From contig JAJPHZ010000015.1 in NCBI GenBank assembly GCA_021325025.1, positions 1 through 64,000 of the forward strand: a DNA stretch of 64,000 bases, written 5' to 3'. The notes beneath the pieces were generated by a model. The model did not search any database. It was given only the letters and a program-made list of their open reading frames with translations, and was not told the DNA's origin. Positions 40,936-51,718 of the stretch are shown piece after piece (the first letter of the stretch is position 1; each line of letters starts with the position of its first letter). The DNA comes from Pseudomonadota bacterium. Its GTDB lineage: Bacteria; Desulfobacterota; Binatia; Binatales; Binataceae. The position numbers and the translations under genes were made by a program.

Positions 40936-41487
40936 GCTGAAGGTTGGGCTGATGAGCGCGGTGCATGGATAGGAATTTCCCGGCTGAACTTCCTGACATA
41001 AACAAGCACAACTAGAATAGTTAATCGGACTGTCAGCAAATATATTATTCCAGTTGTAGCATTTTCTCTCAAACCCGCCCCAAAATATAGAAAGCCTGTG
41101 AGAATTTAAGCAAATTTGACCTTGACGTCTCAGTCTTGCTTGGTCTATCTTAAATTAGGCTGAAGAAAGCAGGTGCATTCTTCAGCTTGCTCGGGCGGCA
41201 GGGGAGCGCCACGCTCGCCGGTGTTTCCGGCCCGAGGGGGGCCCAGGCCGTTAGCGGTGGTATGGCGAATTGCAAGGCGAGCAGTTCGGAGCCATGTGCC
41301 GCTTAACTGACCCGCTGACAGGCAATGCGCCCAAGCCCCGCGCCCCTCCAGTTGCGATTGCAAAATCGGTTCAAAAGACAAGAAGCCTGAGCTGCGAGAC
41401 GGCGGGGCAGTTACGCTGCCAACGTCCGGCCCCGCCGCCCGAAGCATCAGGCTAACGCTAGGGCTCACAGGCCCAGGAGCACCTGAC
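40936..41487. other. AT-rich promoter and structured leader upstream of the exported Cys-rich protein
   Basis: 552 bp with no gene. Its first half is strikingly AT-rich for this genome. A plausible sigma-70 promoter lies at 41122-41151 (TTGACG, 18 bp, TATCTT). The transcribed leader then holds a 9-bp perfect hairpin (GCTGAAGAA 41159-41167 with TTCTTCAGC 41178-41186) and an 8-bp stem GGCGGGGC/GCCCCGCC (41401-41408 with 41429-41436). A >300-nt folded leader suggests RNA-level control, but it matches no riboswitch I can recognise. Confidence 0.5.
41122..41151 (+). promoter_or_regulatory. Candidate promoter for the exported Cys-rich protein gene
   Basis: TTGACG (41122-41127) and TATCTT (41146-41151) are 18 bp apart in AT-rich DNA, directly before the first leader hairpin. 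Confidence 0.4.
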
Positions 41488-43506
41488 ATGAGAAGTCTAT
41501 CGGAAAAGCTCGCGAAATTCACGGGATCGGCGGCCCGGCCCGGCAAGCATCCATGGCGGCTGTTGAGCCCTGCGGCAAATTTAATGGCGGTGCTGGCGCT
41601 TATCGCGCTGTGTGCCGCGCCGGCACCGGCGGCGGATGACGTTCAATATTACTGCAACGGTAGCAGCGGCTCTGCATGCCTTGTCTTTCAGCTCGACGGC
41701 GCCAACCTGCCGGGTGGAGCCAACGCCGACACCTGCGTAGGCGCCTTCATTGCGGGCAAGTACAGCTGTAGCAATTCCACCGTCGGAGCGGAGGGTAACC
41801 CTATCTGGCCAGCGGATTGGGATGCATTACTTTATCCAAGCCTGACCAGCGGCACCGGTGTGCCATCGGTTCCGCCCAATCCGCCCGCCGGTTCGGCCTA
41901 CACATTCAGCTTACCCTGGACTGGCGGCTTCGGTTCGTTCAGCGGCATTTTCACCAGTTCGCTGGTGGTGAGCGGAACCTCGGAGATACTCAAGCAAGGC
42001 AGCAAGAACACGGGCGATATCTCGACCTGGGTGGTTGCGACCCAGGCAAGTCCGCCCAAGGACGCGTTTTTGGCGGCGGCGCTGGCGACATATACGGGCC
42101 CGCCAAATACTGCTTACGCCGCCCATCAGCTCTTCTACCATGCCGCAACGCGTCTGTCGCCCAATGGTTCGACAACCGAGGGGATCTGGCTGTTCCAGCA
42201 GAACGTCGAGATTTGCCGCAGCGGACCCAACGCCGGTACCAGATTGTGCGTCGCCGGCACGCCAACCCTCGCCCACCATCAGAACAAGGACCTTTTTCTG
42301 TTTGTAAGCTATGGCAGTGGTTCCGCGACTGTGCAGGCCGCCATCTGGCAGAATGGCGCGCTGGTCACGACGCCAGGGGCAATCTCCCTATGTCCCAACC
42401 CGAATGATGACGCGTGCGCGGTCACAAATGCGAAGAGCCCGATAATCCTTGGCAGTCCCGATGGGCCTCAATCGCCGGGGACGGGCTTCAACGTCAGCGG
42501 AACGGGTTTTGCGGGATTCGCGGGCGGCGTCGTCCCGATCATGCAATTCCAGGAAGGCGGCCTCGATCTCAACCGCATCTTTGCCGGCAACGCACCCTGC
42601 TTCAGCAGCGCCATGTTCGCCACGGTGTCATCGGGCAGCAGCCCGGCTAGCGCATCGCTCAAGGCCTTCATGATCGGCAGCTACAACACCTGCGCGATCA
42701 GCGCCACCAAGTCGTGCGCGGCAGGCACCATATCGGGCGGCAACATCACCTACCCGATCAGCGGCAGCGTGGAGAACATCGGGGGTGGCAAAGTCACCAA
42801 TCTGAGTCTGACCGACAGCTTCAACGGCAACCCGCAAAGTTTCGATACCAATTCTCTGACTTGCGCGTGTGCCGATGCGAACTGCACGATCGCGGGCACC
42901 AACTGCGCCAGCGTGACGCTGCAACCGGGCAGTACCGCCACCTACTCCGCCTCGATCACCACTGCCAACAACGGCGGTCCCGACGTCATCACGGCAACCA
43001 TGGCGGGCGTGGGCGGCGGTTCAGCCACGGCAAAGTCCAACACCGCCAATTGTCCAGCCAATTCGCTCAGCACGATGATCGACGTGTCGAAGGACTGTAA
43101 GCCGGGCACCACGTTGGTGAGCCAAAGCGGTCTGGTCGCGGTTCAAGTTGGGGTCAGCGGCACGGTTACCAACAGCGGTCAGGCGCCGCTCGATGTCACG
43201 ATCTACGATTGCTATGGCGCGACATTCGGCGTGCCCGGCGCTGGAACCTGCCCTACCGTGGATCCCAACAGCTGTACGGTCAACGGCGGCACGCTGACAA
43301 CCGTTGCAACGGTTTCGGGCCTCGCGCCGGGCGCCTCCAAGAACTATAGCGATACCTACTTGCCCAGCGCGGTGCCAAGCGGAGCCCCCTTCAACTTCAG
43401 TGACCAGGTCCTGGCGGTCGGCACCTGCGCGGGAACATTTTGTACATGTCCGACGGTCTCAAACGTGGCCAATCAAACCTGTCCGCTGTGCCCGGCCGGT
43501 CCGTAG
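41488..43506 (+). CDS. Exported Cys-rich surface protein of unknown function
   Basis: 672 aa. A long signal peptide (to ~residue 49: PAANLMAVLALIALCAAPAPAA) follows a basic N-region. The mature protein has about 28 Cys in C-x-C and C-x-x-C groups, rich Gly/Ser/Thr/Asn content and no membrane anchor. Residues ~410-640 hold two similar beta-sandwich-like segments (ISGSVENIGGGKVTNLSLTD and VSGTVTNSGQAPLDVTIYD), reminiscent of the DUF11/conserved-repeat domains of surface proteins. The C-terminus ends in a Cys cluster (CPLCPAG). AGGAGC precedes ATG 41488. It is convergent with a secreted metalloprotease, 91 bp apart. Family not recognised. Confidence 0.7.
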   Translation: MRSLSEKLAKFTGSAARPGKHPWRLLSPAANLMAVLALIALCAAPAPAADDVQYYCNGSSGSACLVFQLDGANLPGGANADTCVGAFIAGKYSCSNSTVGAEGNPIWPADWDALLYPSLTSGTGVPSVPPNPPAGSAYTFSLPWTGGFGSFSGIFTSSLVVSGTSEILKQGSKNTGDISTWVVATQASPPKDAFLAAALATYTGPPNTAYAAHQLFYHAATRLSPNGSTTEGIWLFQQNVEICRSGPNAGTRLCVAGTPTLAHHQNKDLFLFVSYGSGSATVQAAIWQNGALVTTPGAISLCPNPNDDACAVTNAKSPIILGSPDGPQSPGTGFNVSGTGFAGFAGGVVPIMQFQEGGLDLNRIFAGNAPCFSSAMFATVSSGSSPASASLKAFMIGSYNTCAISATKSCAAGTISGGNITYPISGSVENIGGGKVTNLSLTDSFNGNPQSFDTNSLTCACADANCTIAGTNCASVTLQPGSTATYSASITTANNGGPDVITATMAGVGGGSATAKSNTANCPANSLSTMIDVSKDCKPGTTLVSQSGLVAVQVGVSGTVTNSGQAPLDVTIYDCYGATFGVPGAGTCPTVDPNSCTVNGGTLTTVATVSGLAPGASKNYSDTYLPSAVPSGAPFNFSDQVLAVGTCAGTFCTCPTVSNVANQTCPLCPAGP

Positions 43507-43541
43507 CAGCGTCAAGCCCGGGCGCGATGAGCAGTTGGCAG

Positions 43542-43569
43542 GGGGCGTGAGTGTTCAAACCCACGCCCC
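43542..43569. terminator. Terminator-like stem-loop between convergent genes
   Basis: GGGGCGTG (43542-43549) pairs perfectly with CACGCCCC (43562-43569) around a 12-nt loop, midway between two convergent stops. Only short T runs follow on the plus strand, so efficiency is uncertain; it may serve both genes. Confidence 0.45.
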
Positions 43570-43597
43570 GGCTTTCAGAATTTGACTGGCGCGACTG

Positions 43598-45640
43598 TTA
43601 CTGAACGGAGAACTCGGCGCTTGCGCTGGCCGAGGCACCATTGACGGTGGTCTGGGCCATTGCCGTATAGATGCCCTTGGCGGGATGGCGGCCCAGTTTG
43701 AAGCTGAAGGAAGCGCCGCCGTTGCTGCCGGTCGTGCGGCTGCCGTTTACCACGGAGCCATCGGGCAGCGTGATGGTAAAGGCTACGGCGGCCTTGGCCA
43801 CCGCAACTCCCTGCGCCGTGACCGTCGCAGTCACGACCACGGTCTGGCCGGCGCTGTAGGTCGACTGAGTGGTGGCGACCGTCAAAGCAAGCGGCAGGCT
43901 GATCACATACGTCGCCGCGGCCGAGTTGGTATAGACAAAATCCACCATGCTGGCCGCCGTTACCGAAACCGGCTGCGAACCATCGGGTGCGCCGGGGGGC
44001 GATGTCACCGACAATGACGTCCACGAACTTGTTCCGGGACCGATCGTAAGCTGCGAACCCGCCAACCCGCCCGTCCATCCGTAGGGCAATGCGGACTGCA
44101 GCTTAAACGCAGACGCGCCGCAGTTCGAAGAGTCGGCGTTGGTGACCGAAACCGTATAATTCACCGTGCTGCCGGCGGCGATCGGACCGGCCTGAGCGGG
44201 CGAAATCGCGATTTGCGGCAGCGCCCGCAGGCAGTTGGGCTGCGTCAGGCTGATGGCGACGCCGGCGCCGGCGCCGGCGGCGTCCGCCGACTGCGTGGTA
44301 ATGACAAGGCCGGCGTCGGAGTCGGCGTAACTTGCGCCCGCCACCAGTGCGACATCGTTCCACTCGAAGTAGGCGGAGCTGTTGGGAGTCATATCGAGCA
44401 GATCGCTGGAATTAGCGTCGCCCTGTTGCGCCAGATGGACGACTACGCCGCCGGTGACGTTTTGGTTGGCCATCGAGGATATGAACGAATCGAAACCCAG
44501 CGCCTGGCGATACTCAATGTAGTAATAGTAACTGGCGCCGGTTGCAGGATTGGTGAACTTGAGGATCTTGAGCGCTTTCGCTTTCGAGTCGGCGGTTTCA
44601 TACGGCGCCAGAAAGTAGGTGCCCGATGTGTTCGCCGCGGTGATCGGCGGCGATGATCCGTAGTTGAGCCATCCCAGCCGTTCCTTCTGAAAGGCGTTGT
44701 AATGGCCCTGCTGCGAGCCCATCGTGTCGATGGTGTCGAAATACTCATAGACGGTGCACTCTCCGCTGAGAGCAACCGCACCGCAATCCAGTCCGTGCGA
44801 ATGGTAAAGACCCAGATTATGGCCTAATTCGTGAGCTATAGCGCCGACCTGCAGGGAGTTGGTAGTGGTTCCGCCTCCGTTTATCCATGCCTGCGATGGA
44901 TTTCCGCCAACAGTAGCCATTCCCGACCAGCCGCACGCGGAGTTGTACGGGAAAACATAGATGAGCCGCGTGTAGGCAGCCGGACTCACACCCGCAGAAG
45001 CCGCGGCGGAATTGGCGTCGGCCGCGATCTGGATGGAATCGCATCCGGCGCTGGAGTAGGGAATTGTATACCATCCGTAAACATTGCCGGTCAGTTGCGT
45101 TTGCCCGTACGATGCTTCCATCAGAAAGCCGCTGGCACCGGCGCTGCCGAATACCGCACTCTGCACCTGCGCCGCGGTCCATGGCCGATTGGCCGGATCG
45201 TCCTGGAAATTGACGAGCATCACCGCGGTCGATTGCGCACCCAACGTGTTGGGCAACGGCGCAGCCAAAGAACCGGTGGCGGGCGCCGCCGTGATGCTCG
45301 CATTGCCGGAGGCCAGCATCAGGCTGCCGTCGGGTTGTGGGATGGCGCGCAGGCGCACGCTGGTGCCGGTCAGGAGATGCGTCGGAGGGCTGTTGGCGAA
45401 ATGTAACGATAATCGGCGCTGCGGCGTTTGCAGGAAATAAAGGTAGCGTCCGCGCTGTGCGAAGTCCTGGTGCACGACCACGAAACGGCCTTCAAGCTCC
45501 ACCGCGCGACCCGCGGTAGGCGCGCGTACTTGGGACACGCCGCCTACGCCCGCAGCTTCGCGCGCATCGGCCAAAACCAGGGTTAAAGAGAGCAAGACAA
45601 TGAAAATGCACCAGCCGCCAGTGGACCGCAGCGCCGCCAT
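43598..45640 (-). CDS. Secreted zinc metalloprotease, gametolysin (M11)-like
   Basis: 680 aa with a signal peptide (GGWCIFIVLLSLTLVLA, ending near residue 26). The zinc site is HELGHNLGLYH, with His270, His274, His280 as ligands and Glu271 catalytic. A Met-turn candidate follows at DTMGS (Met307), then HYNAFQKERLGWLN, a pattern seen in M11/M6-type surface proteases. An N-terminal beta domain (~45-125) may be a propeptide. After ~residue 460 come two or three Ig-like beta domains (NEW3-type ISPAQAGPIAAGSTVNYTVSV, then TYSAGQTVVVTATV). It should cleave extracellular proteins. GGAGG lies 6 bp before ATG 45640. Confidence 0.87.
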   Translation of the reverse strand: MAALRSTGGWCIFIVLLSLTLVLADAREAAGVGGVSQVRAPTAGRAVELEGRFVVVHQDFAQRGRYLYFLQTPQRRLSLHFANSPPTHLLTGTSVRLRAIPQPDGSLMLASGNASITAAPATGSLAAPLPNTLGAQSTAVMLVNFQDDPANRPWTAAQVQSAVFGSAGASGFLMEASYGQTQLTGNVYGWYTIPYSSAGCDSIQIAADANSAAASAGVSPAAYTRLIYVFPYNSACGWSGMATVGGNPSQAWINGGGTTTNSLQVGAIAHELGHNLGLYHSHGLDCGAVALSGECTVYEYFDTIDTMGSQQGHYNAFQKERLGWLNYGSSPPITAANTSGTYFLAPYETADSKAKALKILKFTNPATGASYYYYIEYRQALGFDSFISSMANQNVTGGVVVHLAQQGDANSSDLLDMTPNSSAYFEWNDVALVAGASYADSDAGLVITTQSADAAGAGAGVAISLTQPNCLRALPQIAISPAQAGPIAAGSTVNYTVSVTNADSSNCGASAFKLQSALPYGWTGGLAGSQLTIGPGTSSWTSLSVTSPPGAPDGSQPVSVTAASMVDFVYTNSAAATYVISLPLALTVATTQSTYSAGQTVVVTATVTAQGVAVAKAAVAFTITLPDGSVVNGSRTTGSNGGASFSFKLGRHPAKGIYTAMAQTTVNGASASASAEFSVQ

Positions 45641-45732
45641 CCCAACCCTCCCCGCCGATTTGCAAACGCCACAACAAGCGGCATTGCCACCGCCATCCGC
45701 ATCGAAAGTGCTCCCCGCTTACTCAATTGTCA

Positions 45733-45753
45733 ATAACCTGATGTTTCGGTTAT
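45733..45753. promoter_or_regulatory. Operator-like palindrome upstream of the metalloprotease gene
   Basis: ATAACC (45733-45738) and GGTTAT (45748-45753) form a perfect inverted repeat with a 9-bp spacer in the AT-rich promoter region of the minus-strand protease gene. Its position next to a TTGACA hexamer on the same strand suits a repressor or activator site. Confidence 0.4.
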
Positions 45754-45825
45754 CTACGTATTGTAAATCAATGATGCCGTCTTCAAAGTTCTGCAACGGC
45801 AGCGGCGAACTTCGCACCGGCGATT

Positions 45826-47427
45826 TCACACATTGAGGAAAATTTCCCGGGTATCCTTGGCGCTGAGCCTGGTGACGGAGGTGATGCGGTCGGTGAACTG
45901 GGCCAACGTGGAAGTCTCGCTGGAGCCGACGTCGACCAGCACGCCGAAGATCTTGAATTGCAGCTCCTGCTTGCGCTGGTGCAACTGCGCCAGCCATTGC
46001 GGACTGACCTGACATTCGCCGTCGGTGATGATCACGATGTCGCCGCGGCGCAGCTTTTTGTTGTCGAGCAGCTCCACGGCGGCGTCCAGCGGGCGCTCGA
46101 ACTCGGTGCCGCCGCCGGGAAAATATTCGGCCAGCTCCAGCACCTTGGACAGCTCGGGTTGGTAGCGCCGCTGATCGTTCATGTCGAGCACCTTAAGGCT
46201 GCCCTCGCCCGAGGAAAACAGCACGGCGCGAAACAGCCGGCGCTGGCGGCGCGCCAGATCCATCAGCGTCAGCGTCACCGCCTTGCCCCACAACTCCTTG
46301 TCGCCCTGCATCGAGGAGCTGAGGTCCAGACACACCACCATCGGGCCCTTACCCTTCTCCTCGTCCTTGCGGAGCTGGTACTGGAGGATTTCGCTCTCGA
46401 GCAGGCGGCGCTTGAAATCGCGATAAAGGATCGGATGGTGCAGGGCGACGAGTTCGGAGGGGATCATGCGAGCCAGCTCCGAACCGCGCTCGATGTCATA
46501 AAGTTCGTTGGGGCCGCGGTCAAGGTTCTTGCGGCGCAAAGCGAGCGCGTCCTGCTTGAAACGCCCCACCATCCGGGCCAGCTCGGCGATTTTGCGATTG
46601 CGCGCCAGTCGCCGTCCCAGCTCCAGCCGCTCGCCGGCCGACAGGCGCCCAGCCTGGCCGAACTCCAGGCCGAAATCGTGCGCATCCTGGGCGATCTGGT
46701 CGATTTCCTCGACCAACTGGGCGCTCTTGCGCTCCAGGCGCCTGAGCTCGCTCTGGCGCGCCTGCGTAAGCGTCTGCTCGACGTCGCGGGCCTTATGATT
46801 GAGCCGCGCCTCGGAAACCTGTGCGGCACGCGCTGCCGCTTCCTTAAGCTCCTCCATCTTGCGCGCCAGCTCCTGCGCGTCGGCGGTGCTGCTTTCCTGT
46901 CCCGCCTCAGACGGCGGCTGCTCACCGGCGGCCTTCAACGCCTCTGCGCGCTCTTTGAGGTCCTCTTCCTGATGCTTGAGGTCCCACAGATCCAGCATCT
47001 CGCGCCGGTTGATCAGGCGCTGGCTGCGGACCATTTCGATTACCTCCTCGCCCAGTGCCATCGCGGCGATGGCCGCCTTGTCCTCTTCGAGGAGGGTACG
47101 CAGCTTGAGCGCCTCGAAGGTGGGCGAGGCGAGCAGTTGGCGCAAAATCGTGCGATTAAGCATCGCGCTGCGCCGCACCTGGTCCGGTTCAAGCCAGACC
47201 AGGTTGTACTTGAACAGGCCAAGGAAGATGTCCTGCAGCAGTGCACCAAAATATGGCACCAGGTTTTCGCCCGATTCGACCAGTTGGGCGACCGTCGGCG
47301 CACTGGCCAGAATCTCCTTCCACACCCGCCGGTCGTAACTGTCACATTCAAGCCATCGCGACTCGTCGGGCACGGCCGGGACGTAAACCGGCGCTTTGGC
47401 TTTTCGTTTTTTCCCCCGCGACGCCAT
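45826..47427 (-). CDS. ViaA-like VWA-domain protein, without a neighbouring MoxR/RavA ATPase
   Basis: 533 aa from ATG 47427 (MASRGKKRKAKAPVYVP). The N-terminal half is helical, with a long charged coiled-coil region (~150-300). A von Willebrand A domain fills ~345-533: VVCLDLSSSMQG gives the MIDAS DxSxS motif, and GGGTEFERPLDAAVELL and DIVIITDGECQVS supply its other metal loops. This layout matches ViaA/CoxE-like partners of MoxR AAA+ ATPases, which act in metal insertion or complex remodelling. No AAA+ gene is present nearby. Divergent from hrcA, 153 bp apart. Confidence 0.86.
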   Translation of the reverse strand: MASRGKKRKAKAPVYVPAVPDESRWLECDSYDRRVWKEILASAPTVAQLVESGENLVPYFGALLQDIFLGLFKYNLVWLEPDQVRRSAMLNRTILRQLLASPTFEALKLRTLLEEDKAAIAAMALGEEVIEMVRSQRLINRREMLDLWDLKHQEEDLKERAEALKAAGEQPPSEAGQESSTADAQELARKMEELKEAAARAAQVSEARLNHKARDVEQTLTQARQSELRRLERKSAQLVEEIDQIAQDAHDFGLEFGQAGRLSAGERLELGRRLARNRKIAELARMVGRFKQDALALRRKNLDRGPNELYDIERGSELARMIPSELVALHHPILYRDFKRRLLESEILQYQLRKDEEKGKGPMVVCLDLSSSMQGDKELWGKAVTLTLMDLARRQRRLFRAVLFSSGEGSLKVLDMNDQRRYQPELSKVLELAEYFPGGGTEFERPLDAAVELLDNKKLRRGDIVIITDGECQVSPQWLAQLHQRKQELQFKIFGVLVDVGSSETSTLAQFTDRITSVTRLSAKDTREIFLNV

Positions 47428-47580
47428 CGTGCACCAGCTTACCCCAGCGCTGCCCAAGCCGCCATCGCCGTGCTGCAGAGGCGCTGCGGAACAATGTTTG
47501 ACCTTGATGTGGCGGATACTTGAAAGAAGCTTGACGCGCGGAACAAAATCGTCCAAGGGATAGCCGGGGTTGACGGCGTT

Positions 47581-48624
47581 ATGACCAATGGTGCTGGGAG
47601 CAGCGAGCTGGGACGGCGCCATCACTCGCTTTTGATGGCCGTTATCCAGGATTTTGTCGCCAGCGCGGAACCGGTGGGCTCACATCATATCGCCTCCAGG
47701 TATTCGCTGGGGGTACGGGCCGCGACCGTGCGCAGCATGATGGCGCAGTTGGAAGCAGATAACTTCCTTTATCAGCCCCATACCTCGGCCGGACGGGTCC
47801 CGACTGCCAAGGCGTTTCGCTATTACGTTGACCATGTGATGCCCAAGCGGCAAATCGGCCGCAACGATCGCGTGCAAATCGAATACTGCTACTCGGAGCG
47901 CTCACGCGACCTGAGCGAAGTGCTGCGCGAGACCTCGCGATTGCTGGCGCTGATGACCGGTCAGGCGGCCGTGGTGCTGACGCCGCGCTTTGAGGCGATT
48001 GAGCTGGCGCGCGTCAACTTTATCCGCCTGCGCGAGTCCCAGGTGATGGCGGTGATGGTGGCGAGGGGCGGCGGCGTACAGACCCGCGTCGTTGCCAGCG
48101 GCCGCGACTACAGCCAGGAAGAATTGGAGCGGATGGCCCGCTATCTCAACGAGGCTTTGGAAGGCCGTACCTTGGAACAGGCCCGGAGCTGGATCGAGAA
48201 CGCGCTCCAACAAGAGCGTGTGCGCTACGACCAGTTCGTGCGCGCTGCACTGACCTTGGGCGACGCGGTGGTAAGCCGGCCGATCCCCTCGGAGGTGTAC
48301 GTCGAGGGCAGCGCCGCGGTGTTGCGTCAGCCCGAGTTCAGCGACCCGGAGAAATTACGCGAATTGCTGGCCGCTTTGGAAGACAAAACCGCTCTGCTCG
48401 ACCTGCTCGAACGTACGCTCAACGCCGGCAGCGTCGAGGTGTCGATCGGCGATGAGCACGACCCGCGGCTGAGCGACCTCAGTGTCGTGGCGGCCGCCTA
48501 TTCAAAGGGAGCGATGCCGCTGGGCAGCCTGGGTGTGGTGGGACCGATGCGGATGGATTACGAGCGCGTCATCGGATTGGTTGATTACACCGCCCGGGCG
48601 CTTTCGCGGGTGCTCGGCTCCTGA
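47581..48624 (+). CDS. hrcA: Heat-inducible transcription repressor HrcA
   Basis: 347 aa, repressor of class I heat-shock genes. The N-terminal winged helix has PVGSHHIASRYSLGVRAATVRSMMAQLE and the family-typical YQPHTSAGRVPT. The usual TIRNxMxxLE core reads TVRSMMAQLE here, so a conserved Asn is Ser. The C-terminal GAF-like domain ends in GPMRMDYERVIGLVDYTARAL, the standard HrcA signature. It heads the hrcA-grpE-dnaK-dnaJ cluster. I found no CIRCE element upstream of hrcA, grpE or dnaK. Ribosome site weak (GGGG ~11 bp upstream). Confidence 0.94.
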   Translation: MTNGAGSSELGRRHHSLLMAVIQDFVASAEPVGSHHIASRYSLGVRAATVRSMMAQLEADNFLYQPHTSAGRVPTAKAFRYYVDHVMPKRQIGRNDRVQIEYCYSERSRDLSEVLRETSRLLALMTGQAAVVLTPRFEAIELARVNFIRLRESQVMAVMVARGGGVQTRVVASGRDYSQEELERMARYLNEALEGRTLEQARSWIENALQQERVRYDQFVRAALTLGDAVVSRPIPSEVYVEGSAAVLRQPEFSDPEKLRELLAALEDKTALLDLLERTLNAGSVEVSIGDEHDPRLSDLSVVAAAYSKGAMPLGSLGVVGPMRMDYERVIGLVDYTARALSRVLGS

Positions 48625-48887
48625 GTATTTTCCAAGCAACGTCAACCGAAAATCGCGCCCCTGCCTATCGTGCGTGCAGACGTCGCTAACTCTGGCCGGC
48701 CCTACCCAGGCGCGGACCCTCGGTAGAGAGGATTCCGGTGCCCGTGCGGTTCGTCGAAGCATCCTTGATCCGGCCGCAGGCCATCTCTGATTGGGACGCA
48801 GGAGACCGGGATCGATGAGCCGGGGTCTGGCATCGGCTAAAACCGTGGTTATCTTTTAGGCGAGTCTTGAGGTTTGTGTAGGGTAAA

Positions 48888-49538
48888 ATGACCGAGAAGA
48901 CGAGCAAGATCGAACCCGCCGCCCAAGAGGGCGCAGTTCAGTCCAGCGCCCCCTCGGAGGCCGAGCTTGAGCAATTGCCGCCGGCGGAGGTGCGCAAGAG
49001 GCTTCTCGAAGCGCTGACAAGCCTTGCGGAGAAACAACAGGCGTTGGAACAAAAAGAGAAGGAAGCCGCGGAATACAAGGACAAATACTTGCGCGCGCTG
49101 GCGGAATCGGAGAACGCCCGCAAACGCATCCGTCAGCAGGCCGAGGAAAGCGCACGCATTCAGCGCGAAGGGCTGCTGCGCGACCTGCTGACGATCATCG
49201 ACAACCTGGAACGTGCGGTCGCTGCCGCGCGCGACGGCGGCAACGGCAAGCCCATCGTGGAAGGCGTCGAGATGGTGCTGCGTTCGATGATCGATTTCCT
49301 GCGCAGCCATGGCGTCACGCAATTGAGTGCACTCGGCCAGCCCTTCGATCCGCTGCTGCATGAGGCGGTAGATAGCGTCGAAACCACCCAGCATGAGCCC
49401 AATACGGTGGTTGACGAGTTCGTGCGCGGCTATTACATCGGCGACCGGCTGCTGCGGCCGGCACGGGTAGCGGTCTCGCGCCTGCCGGCGCCTGCGGGCG
49501 AGCCGCGGTCGGGCGATGGTGAGGTTGAAAATCACTAA
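48888..49538 (+). CDS. grpE: Nucleotide exchange factor GrpE
   Basis: 216 aa co-chaperone that releases ADP from DnaK. A variable, Glu/Ala-rich N-terminus (~1-60) leads into the long dimerisation coiled coil (ALEQKEKEAAEYKDKYLRALAESENARKR, residues ~55-85) and the C-terminal beta-wing domain with FDPLLHEAVDSVET, VVDEFVRGYYIGDRLLRPARVAVS. The start ATG 48888 follows a GGGT site. A 263-bp gap after hrcA contains no recognised operator. dnaK follows 79 bp downstream, after a stem-loop. Confidence 0.96.
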   Translation: MTEKTSKIEPAAQEGAVQSSAPSEAELEQLPPAEVRKRLLEALTSLAEKQQALEQKEKEAAEYKDKYLRALAESENARKRIRQQAEESARIQREGLLRDLLTIIDNLERAVAAARDGGNGKPIVEGVEMVLRSMIDFLRSHGVTQLSALGQPFDPLLHEAVDSVETTQHEPNTVVDEFVRGYYIGDRLLRPARVAVSRLPAPAGEPRSGDGEVENH

Positions 49539-49575
49539 GTACTGGTTATGTTTTTGAGCAAAGCACACAAATCGG

Positions 49576-49597
49576 ACCGGCGTTTTAACGCCGGTTT
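49576..49597. terminator. Stem-loop between grpE and dnaK
   Basis: ACCGGCG and CGCCGGT arms with a TTTTAA loop, followed by TTT, 20 bp before dnaK. It is shaped like an intrinsic terminator or attenuator and could also lower grpE-dnaK read-through or protect the dnaK mRNA 5' end. Confidence 0.5.
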
Positions 49598-49617
49598 GCG
49601 ATAAGAAGAGGCAGACA

Positions 49618-51540
<1,923 letters not shown>

Positions 51541-51549
51541 GGGCTAAGG

Positions 51550-51580
51550 AACCCCGGCTCGCTGCCGGGGTTTCTGCTTT
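51550..51580 (+). terminator. Intrinsic terminator after dnaK
   Basis: A 9-bp perfect stem, AACCCCGGC (51550-51558) with GCCGGGGTT (51564-51572) and a 5-nt loop, followed by a T-rich run, ten bases after the dnaK stop. Confidence 0.75.
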
Positions 51581-51718
51581 CACGCCACGGTAATTCCGAG
51601 TTCATGGATTGAGTATCGTTACGGCGGATGGCCGCGGACGCAAAAGAACCTTGCGCTTGCCTCCTCAGGCGCGTGCGCCTACCGTTGGGCCACAAACTAA
51701 GGTAAGATAAGGCTCGGG

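Noticed and set aside
41270..41450. Possible cyclic-di-GMP (GEMM) riboswitch
   Set aside because: Hairpins exist but the conserved GEMM core and tetraloop receptor are not found.
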